From positions 106,416-170,415 of the forward strand of contig PAJV01000049.1 of assembly GCA_002706765.1 (NCBI GenBank): a stretch of 64,000 bases of DNA, written 5' to 3'. The stretch's first letter is position 1. Each line of letters opens with the position of its first letter. The notes under the pieces were generated by a model. That model worked only from the letters and a program-made list of their open reading frames with translations. It had not been told where the DNA came from and did not search any database. Source of the stretch: Gimesia sp. (lineage in GTDB: Bacteria > Planctomycetota > Planctomycetia > Planctomycetales > Planctomycetaceae). Shown here in pieces: positions 63,145 through 64,000 of this stretch. The position numbers and the translations under genes were made by a program.

Positions 63145-63747
63145 TTACTCTAAATACAGTCTGTTATTATGGATATAAACTTCGACCGAGCGCGGCGTCA
63201 TATAGCGGACACTTCTGTTTTCGTGAATTCGCTGGCGGATGTCGGTTGAGGAAATTTCGATGCCCGGCATGCTGACCCAGGAGATTTTCCTGTCGATGGA
63301 TTCACCGAATTTCTGTTTTAACTCGGTCAAATCTGGTAGACTGATGTGAGGGCGATTGACGCCGATCAGGCTGGCCAGTTCCAGAATGGCTTCCGGTTCG
63401 CGCCAGGTATGCAGGTCTCTGACCGAATCTGCACCGATGATGAGAAAGAATTCGTCCCGCGGGTGCAGGGCCTGCAGTTCCTGCAGTGTTGCCACCGTAT
63501 AACTGGGTCCCTCACGGTGCAGTTCCAGATCTTTGATGAGAAACGCGGGGTGACCGGCAACTGCGAAGTCGAGCATTTCCCGTCGCTGTTTGCCGGAAGT
63601 GACATGCTTGACTTCCTTGTGAGGCGGGTTACCGGCGGGGATGAACCAGATCTGATCCAGTTGGCATTGTTCGCGGCACTGTTCTGCCATCAGGAGATGT
63701 GCATTGTGCACAGGGTCGAACGTCCCACCTAATATTCCAATCCGCAT
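63145..63747 (-). CDS. nadD: Nicotinate-nucleotide adenylyltransferase NadD
   Basis: Makes deamido-NAD from nicotinate mononucleotide and ATP in NAD synthesis. 200 residues, the usual length. GGTFDPVHNAHLLMAE (7-22) holds the T/HxxH nucleotidyltransferase motif, IWFIPAGNPPHK the substrate loop, and ISSTDIRQRI (about 166-175) the ISSTxxR ATP-binding motif. No proteins of the proBA/rsfS type, common nadD neighbours, are in the window. Upstream 253 bases to the right window edge contain no gene I can support. Confidence 0.93.
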   Translation of the reverse strand: MRIGILGGTFDPVHNAHLLMAEQCREQCQLDQIWFIPAGNPPHKEVKHVTSGKQRREMLDFAVAGHPAFLIKDLELHREGPSYTVATLQELQALHPRDEFFLIIGADSVRDLHTWREPEAILELASLIGVNRPHISLPDLTELKQKFGESIDRKISWVSMPGIEISSTDIRQRIHENRSVRYMTPRSVEVYIHNNRLYLE

Positions 63748-64000
63748 TATTTATCTTTTCTATCCCGCATTCCAGTCAGGTCTGTCGTTCAGAACCATTC
63801 AGATGGAAGTCGAGGAATCTTTTATTGTGAAATCTCGATAGTCGAGATTGTTTGTTGAGTTCAGCCTGGGAAAGAGTTACAAAACAAAAGAACCCTTTCC
63901 CCTAGTGCTTTGTCAAGCTAGAAATTGAGGGTTGGGGGTGTTGTTGACGTGCTCCGTTGTCGCACTCTCGTGATATCTATCAACCCAAAATTTAAAAATG

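Noticed and set aside
63880-64000. Right-edge sequence as the end of an insertion sequence
   Set aside because: AGTGCTTTGTCAAGCTAG looked familiar as a planctomycete repeat, but there is no inverted repeat partner or transposase within the window.
1-64000. tRNA, rRNA, CRISPR arrays or prophage genes
   Set aside because: I looked through the gaps and saw no cloverleaf, spaced direct repeats or phage proteins.

Overview
The window reads as a chromosomal segment of a planctomycete, most likely Gimesia or a close relative (inference from family content; no rRNA or marker phylogeny is possible here). The signs are a giant secreted multidomain protein with a dockerin-type module, a formylglycine-type sulfatase, a pentaheme PA14/propeller protein, a DUF1080 protein, TAT-exported and MJ0042-finger proteins, secreted Gly/Tyr/His-rich proteins, and a tandem family whose members share a short cytoplasmic helical domain before a single membrane anchor. 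Coding density is moderate, with several 300-590 base gaps. I see no tRNA, rRNA, CRISPR array, integrase or transposase.

Layout. 1-12046: 3' part of a giant beta-helix/Calx-beta/metalloprotease surface protein. 12349-13892: a cupredoxin-like exported protein and an endonuclease/exonuclease/phosphatase-fold protein. 13979-16838: a small mono-heme protein, a sulfatase and a His-rich exported protein. 17099-20797: a GlnE-type adenylyltransferase with ACT-like modules between its two catalytic halves. 21252-26150: a TAT-exported propeller, a zinc-ribbon/membrane/alpha-beta-hydrolase protein and a coiled-coil exported protein. 26302-30234: divergent MsbA-like ABC exporter and MATE transporter. 30236-33622: 2-oxoacid dehydrogenase E2, E3 and lipoate ligase as one minus-strand operon. 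33948-36287: SMP-30-type lactonase-like protein and an M20 peptidase. 36296-36642: a cluster of palindromic repeats. 36678-42866: a PadR regulator followed by four tandem membrane paralogs. 42829-47745: pentaheme protein and a small exported protein. 47939-51218: Ycf46-like AAA+ ATPase and PolX. 51359-54264: Cys/Gly-rich exported protein and a TPR protein. 54646-56786: FolE2 and a DUF1080 protein. 56893-60244: flavoprotein, chorismate-lyase-like protein and radical SAM enzyme in one apparent operon. 60325-63747: PQQ-type propeller, iron alcohol dehydrogenase and NadD.

The best candidate for an undescribed system is the padR operon at 36678-42866. It has a consensus-like sigma-70 promoter, a strong Shine-Dalgarno site and padR translationally coupled to the first of four paralogs. 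The paralogs have nearly identical cytoplasmic/membrane halves, including a 45-base stretch identical in all four, and divergent extracytoplasmic domains. Each carries a perfect internal Shine-Dalgarno site and ATG just before the membrane helix. I infer a one-regulator, multi-sensor envelope signalling array.

Other notable items are a dispersed intergenic repeat of about 85-97 bases found four times (12135, 16254, 21014 on plus; 25470 on minus), a protease domain inserted into a beta-helix in the giant protein, the ACT-containing GlnE, and the flavoprotein/chorismate-lyase-like/radical SAM trio.
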